NCBI GenBank assembly: GCA_025359685.1 | Contig: JANYEY010000104.1 | Coordinates: 1-37,514 of the forward strand | DNA: 37,514 nucleotides | From: Sphingomonadaceae bacterium | GTDB taxonomy: Bacteria; Pseudomonadota; Alphaproteobacteria; Sphingomonadales; Sphingomonadaceae | Direction of reading: 5' to 3' | Part shown: positions 34,407-37,514 of the stretch, in pieces | Layout of the letters: the number at the start of each line of letters is the position of its first letter | Position numbering within the stretch: the stretch's first letter is position 1 | Notes under the pieces: generated by a model | Seen by the model: the letters and a program-made list of their open reading frames with translations, nothing else | What the model was told of the DNA's origin: nothing | Database searches by the model: none | Made by a program: the position numbers and the translations under genes

Positions 34407-34826
34407 CTAAGCGTCGTGGAGCGCGTTTACCAGCGTTGTGCGCAGCGCAATCAGCCGCGCGCGATAGGCAAAATTGGTGGCAACCGGCGCTGGCGTTACA
34501 GCGGCAGCCATGGGCGCCGGAACGGGCGCAGCCTTGGCTGCCCCGCCTTGCAGGGCCATCTTGGCCCCTTTCAACGTATATCCTTCGCGGTGCACCAGCC
34601 GGTCGATCGTCTCGACCATCCGAACGTCCTCAGCGCGGTAATAACGCCGACCGCCGCCGCGTTTCAGCGGGCTGAGCTGCGGAAACTGCTCTTCCCAATA
34701 ACGCAGGACGTGCTGGCGGATACCGAGCGCTTTGGCCACTTCACCAATCGTACGCAGCGCCTCGGGATCCTTGCCGTCAGCAAACCCAGGGGGGCCGCCG
34801 GCAAAGCCAGGCGCGGCGTCGCTCAT
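34407..34826 (-). CDS. MerR-family transcriptional regulator downstream of ihfA
   Basis: 139-aa protein with a MerR winged helix (about residues 25-70: [20 protein letters not shown] and [15 protein letters not shown]), then a short helical region and a proline/alanine-rich linker. There is no metal-binding cysteine set, so a metal- or redox-sensing MerR is unlikely; it resembles the MlrA/YcgE-like branch or small orphan regulators. In alphaproteobacteria this gene is a regular neighbour of ihfA in the plsX-fabH-ihfA run. It overlaps the ihfA stop by ATGA. Target genes are unknown. Confidence 0.87.
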   Translation of the reverse strand: MSDAAPGFAGGPPGFADGKDPEALRTIGEVAKALGIRQHVLRYWEEQFPQLSPLKRGGGRRYYRAEDVRMVETIDRLVHREGYTLKGAKMALQGGAAKAAPVPAPMAAAVTPAPVATNFAYRARLIALRTTLVNALHDA

Positions 34827-35110
34827 CCGCGGGCGATCCGTTCTTTGAGCATCTGGCTGGCGCGGAAGGTGAGGACGCGGCGCGGGGTAATCGGAACCTC
34901 AACCCCGGTTTTGGGATTGCGCCCGATCCGCTGGCCTTTGTCGCGCAGCAGGAAAGTGCCGAAGCCCGAAATCTTGACGTTTTCGCCCTGTTCAAGCGCT
35001 CCGGTCATATGATCGAGGATCGATTCCACCATACCCAGCGAATCCGACCGCGAGAGACCGAGCTTGCGATTGAGCGCTTCGGCCAAATCGGCCCGTGTCA
35101 GTGTTGTCAT
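34823..35110 (-). CDS. ihfA: Integration host factor alpha subunit
   Basis: 95-aa DNA-bending protein of the HU/IHF family. The N-terminal helical pair ([20 protein letters not shown]), [17 protein letters not shown] and the arm [20 protein letters not shown], with the conserved Pro that intercalates DNA, are all present; the length matches IhfA. It pairs with IhfB, encoded elsewhere, to bend DNA in transcription and recombination. Start [11 protein letters not shown] is chosen. A 114-base gap separates it from fabH and holds AT-rich sequence with a small ATCGTTTTCGAT dyad (35172-35183), perhaps its own promoter. It is coupled to the MerR gene. Confidence 0.93.
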   Translation of the reverse strand: MTTLTRADLAEALNRKLGLSRSDSLGMVESILDHMTGALEQGENVKISGFGTFLLRDKGQRIGRNPKTGVEVPITPRRVLTFRASQMLKERIARG

Positions 35111-35171
35111 GGAACGCATCCAACCCTTCCAAAGATGCAGCTGTAGCGACCTTGGCGCAGACAATACCGAT

Positions 35172-35183
35172 ATCGTTTTCGAT
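35172..35183. promoter_or_regulatory. AT-rich dyad in the ihfA upstream region
   Basis: ATCGTTTTCGAT in the AT-rich 114-base space between fabH and ihfA, the only sizeable gap in this operon. It suggests a separate ihfA promoter. It does not match the IHF consensus, so self-regulation is not shown. Confidence 0.25.
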
Positions 35184-35224
35184 TGCAACGCAACTGAAAC
35201 GTTCGCTGCGCACCTTGTTGCAGG

Positions 35225-36193
35225 TTATACCCGGATCAGGCTTGCGCCCCAGGTAAATCCGCCGCCCATGGCTTCCAGCACAACGAGATCGCCTGCCTTG
35301 ATCCGGCCGTCACGCACCGCAGTATCAAGCGCCAGCGGAACCGAGGCCGCAGACGTGTTGGCATGCCGATCGACCGTAACGACGACCTTTTCAGGCGGGA
35401 GGCCAAGTTTGCGCGCGGTGGCGTCCAGGATGCGCTGGTTGGCCTGGTGCGGCACCACCCAGTCGATATCGGCGGAGGTAAGTCCCTGATCGGCAAGCAC
35501 TTCGCGCAAGACTTCGGCCAGATTGACGACCGCGTGGCGAAACACCTCCGGTCCCTTCATCCTGACATGACCGACCGTGCCGGTGCTGGACGGGCCACCA
35601 TCGACATAGAGCAGGCCGTTGTGCGCGCCATCGGCGTGCAGCCGCATTGCCAGCACGCCGGGGCCATCTTCGTCCACTTCGCGGGCTTCGAGCACGATGG
35701 CGCCGGCGCCGTCGCCGAACAGCACGCAAGTGGTGCGATCTTTCCAGTCGAGGATGCGGCTGAATGTTTCGGCACCGATGACCAGCGCGCGCTTCGACAT
35801 CCCCGTGCGCAGCAGCGAATCGGCCACGCCCAGTGCATAAAGGAACCCAGAACAGACCGCGGCGACATCGAAGGCCACCCCGCCATTGCAGCCGAGATTG
35901 TGCTGGACCTGCGTCGCGGTCGCCGGAAAGGTCTGATCGGGGGTCGCGGTCGCTAACACGATGAGGCCGATGTCGGCGGGCACGAGACCGGCGGCGGCCA
36001 GCGCCTGACGCGCCGCCTCGGTCGCCAGGGTCGAGGTGGTCTCCCCCTCCCCGGCAATGTAGCGGCTGCGGATCCCGGTGCGTTCGACAATCCATTCGTC
36101 GCTGGTGTCGACAGTCTTTGCCAGTTCGGCGTTGGTCACCATGCGCTTCGGCAAGGCTGAACCCGTGCCGACGAGAACCGAGCGCAGGGTCAT
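35225..36193 (-). CDS. fabH: Beta-ketoacyl-ACP synthase III
   Basis: 322-aa condensing enzyme that joins acetyl-CoA and malonyl-ACP to begin fatty acid synthesis. The catalytic triad is Cys114 ([11 protein letters not shown]), His in [12 protein letters not shown] and Asn in [25 protein letters not shown] and the C-terminal [13 protein letters not shown] are FabH hallmarks, and the length is standard. It overlaps the plsX stop by 4 bases (36190-36193), so the two are co-translated. Product chain and branched/straight specificity cannot be read from sequence. Confidence 0.95.
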   Translation of the reverse strand: MTLRSVLVGTGSALPKRMVTNAELAKTVDTSDEWIVERTGIRSRYIAGEGETTSTLATEAARQALAAAGLVPADIGLIVLATATPDQTFPATATQVQHNLGCNGGVAFDVAAVCSGFLYALGVADSLLRTGMSKRALVIGAETFSRILDWKDRTTCVLFGDGAGAIVLEAREVDEDGPGVLAMRLHADGAHNGLLYVDGGPSSTGTVGHVRMKGPEVFRHAVVNLAEVLREVLADQGLTSADIDWVVPHQANQRILDATARKLGLPPEKVVVTVDRHANTSAASVPLALDTAVRDGRIKAGDLVVLEAMGGGFTWGASLIRV

Positions 36194-37245
36194 TCAGCAG
36201 CCTTCGGCGCCGTGCGGATGGCACCGTTGCCCAGCCGCGCGACGTCAGCCGCGATCCGTTCGGTGATGTTTTCTTCGAGCAGCCGCGCGGTCACCGCCAC
36301 GGCATTGGCCACGCCCAGCGCGTTGGCCGAACCATGGCTTTTGACGACCACGCCATTGAGACCCAGGAAAACTGCGCCGTTGTGATTGTTGGGATCGAGA
36401 TGATGCTTGAGCAACTCAGTCGCGGGCCGCGAGATCAGGAAGCCGAATTTGGAGCGCAATGAAGAGGCGAAGCTGCGCCGCAGCAAGTCGGTGACGAAGC
36501 GCGCTGTCCCTTCGACCGCCTTCAAGGCGATATTCCCGGAAAATCCGTCCGACACCACCACGTCGATATCGCCGCGGTTGAGCTTGTCCGCCTCGGCAAA
36601 ACCATCGAACGACATCGCCAGACTGGCCGAAGCCAGTTTGAGCTGCGCGGCAGCAGCCTGCAGGTGCTCGGTCCCTTTAGTCTCTTCGGTGCCGATGTTC
36701 AGCAGCCTGACGCGGGGGTTTGCCCGTCCCGTCGCAATCCGCGAGTAGGCTGCGCCCATAATCGCAAACTGCACCAGGTTGCGGGCATCGCATTCGGTGT
36801 TGGCACCCAGATCGAGCATGACCACGTCATTGTCGCCCAAGGTGGGGAGCAAGGCCGACAGCGCCGGCCGATCAATCCCCGGCATCGTGCGCAGCGCCAG
36901 CTTGGCCATCGCCATCAGCGCGCCGGTATTGCCCGCGCTGACCGCAGCGCCTGCATCGCCAACTTTAACCGCGTTAATCGCGAGACCCATCGAGGTGGTC
37001 TTGGCACGGCGCAGCGCCTGAGTCGGCTTTTCTTCGCCGCTCACCACATCGGGGGCGTGGAGGATTTCGGAGGCCGCGCGCAAGTTGGGATGCGCGTCGA
37101 GCGCGGCCTTGATGCGTTGTTCATCGCCCACCAGCAGGAACTGAAACCGATCGTGGCGACGCCGGGCCAGGGCTGCACCCTCGACCATAACGCGCACGCC
37201 TTCGTCTCCGCCCATCGCGTCAACGGCGATACGCGGTAGGCTCAT
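36190..37245 (-). CDS. plsX: Phosphate acyltransferase PlsX
   Basis: 351-aa enzyme that makes acyl-phosphate from acyl-ACP for the PlsXY route to phosphatidic acid. The signature [19 protein letters not shown] opens the protein, followed by [41 protein letters not shown] and [31 protein letters not shown] and [17 protein letters not shown] complete the family pattern. It lies between rpmF and fabH, a widely conserved order that links ribosome and membrane lipid synthesis. Start [13 protein letters not shown] is clear. Confidence 0.95.
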   Translation of the reverse strand: MSLPRIAVDAMGGDEGVRVMVEGAALARRRHDRFQFLLVGDEQRIKAALDAHPNLRAASEILHAPDVVSGEEKPTQALRRAKTTSMGLAINAVKVGDAGAAVSAGNTGALMAMAKLALRTMPGIDRPALSALLPTLGDNDVVMLDLGANTECDARNLVQFAIMGAAYSRIATGRANPRVRLLNIGTEETKGTEHLQAAAAQLKLASASLAMSFDGFAEADKLNRGDIDVVVSDGFSGNIALKAVEGTARFVTDLLRRSFASSLRSKFGFLISRPATELLKHHLDPNNHNGAVFLGLNGVVVKSHGSANALGVANAVAVTARLLEENITERIAADVARLGNGAIRTAPKAAE

Positions 37246-37273
37246 GTGCTACTGTCCACTTGATCTTGGAGGC

Positions 37274-37453
37274 TTAGAGCCCGACCGCGATGACTTCGCG
37301 CCCGTTGTAGTGACCGCACGCCGGGCACAGGTTGTGCGGGCGCTTGAGTTCACCACAATTGGAGCATTCGTGGAATGCTTCAACCTTCAGCGCATCGTGG
37401 CTGCGGCGCATGCCCCGGCGTGAGGGCGACGTTTTTCTTTTGGGGACAGCCAT
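37274..37453 (-). CDS. rpmF: 50S ribosomal protein L32
   Basis: 59-aa ribosomal protein, too short for many gene finders but unmistakable. It begins [20 protein letters not shown], the basic N-terminus typical of L32. A zinc-ribbon pattern C-x2-C (Cys30, Cys33) and C-x2-C (Cys43, Cys46) is intact, in [20 protein letters not shown], so this is the zinc-binding form. It ends GREVIAVGL. It sits 28 bases upstream of plsX on the same strand and heads the operon within the window; the 61 bases beyond it to the window edge hold its probable promoter but no gene. Confidence 0.96.
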   Translation of the reverse strand: MAVPKRKTSPSRRGMRRSHDALKVEAFHECSNCGELKRPHNLCPACGHYNGREVIAVGL

Positions 37454-37514
37454 TGCGGCACCTGTTCCTGCAATTAATCATTCGGTCTAAGTAAGCCGCG
37501 CAAGGACCCGGGGG

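Overview
The window looks like a chromosomal segment of an alphaproteobacterium of the order Sphingomonadales (Sphingomonas / Erythrobacter / Novosphingobium type). The DNA is GC-rich with G/C-ending codons. It carries the alphaproteobacterial run rpmF-plsX-fabH-ihfA-merR, a class I lysyl-tRNA synthetase, and GC-rich palindromic repeats beside a DUF559 nuclease gene of a kind I associate with sphingomonads. The organism assignment is inference from protein style and gene order; no database search was possible. There is no rRNA, CRISPR array, insertion sequence or prophage. No stretch longer than 300 bases lacks a gene; the longest gap (3391-3626) is filled by repeats.

Layout. 1-67: 3' end of a tRNA (probably Pro) and its terminator. 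112-3390: four-gene leucine-degradation operon (isovaleryl-CoA dehydrogenase, small membrane protein, methylcrotonyl-CoA carboxylase beta subunit, 88-aa unknown), joined by ATGA/GTGA overlaps. 3401-4058: island of palindromic repeats and a DUF559/Vsr-like nuclease. 4058-6117: a CPVC-type thioredoxin-reductase-like flavoprotein and a CaiB/BaiF CoA-transferase. 6114-9287 (minus): emrB, emrA and marR drug-efflux operon. 9433-11999: DUF1800 plus DUF1501 secreted pair. 12050-15476: polytopic membrane protein, then a secreted M28 peptidase and a secreted beta-propeller (minus). 15625-17298: ettA. 17423-19080: RcnB-like exported protein and cytochrome b561. 19185-23364: prolyl-hydroxylase-like oxygenase, Tat-exported DUF885 peptidase, YkgJ-type cysteine-cluster protein, and a secreted protein made of two copies of one domain. 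23361-26719: divergent lysK / gltX. 26721-28287 (minus): adenine deaminase plus phosphoribosyltransferase. 28392-29581: 48-aa ORF and HisKA_2 histidine kinase. 29671-32935: DinG-family helicase and SixA phosphatase. 32943-34376 (minus): succinate-semialdehyde dehydrogenase. 34407-37453 (minus): merR, ihfA, fabH, plsX, rpmF.

Working together. The first operon supplies two consecutive steps of leucine catabolism, but the biotin-carrying alpha subunit and later enzymes are not here. The marR-emrAB genes form a self-regulated efflux unit lacking its outer-membrane channel. The deaminase and phosphoribosyltransferase would convert adenine to hypoxanthine and then IMP. rpmF-plsX-fabH ties ribosome synthesis to phospholipid and fatty-acid initiation, with ihfA and a MerR regulator downstream.

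The most unusual part is 3401-4058. Four repeat units, each two tandem hairpins with compensatory stem changes, lie in alternating and direct orientation around a nuclease gene. The 3' arm of one unit forms the Shine-Dalgarno of the nuclease. Another unit encodes the nuclease's C-terminal tail and also supplies the Shine-Dalgarno of the next gene. This resembles a non-autonomous or nuclease-driven repeat element, analogous to but distinct from REP/RAYT systems.
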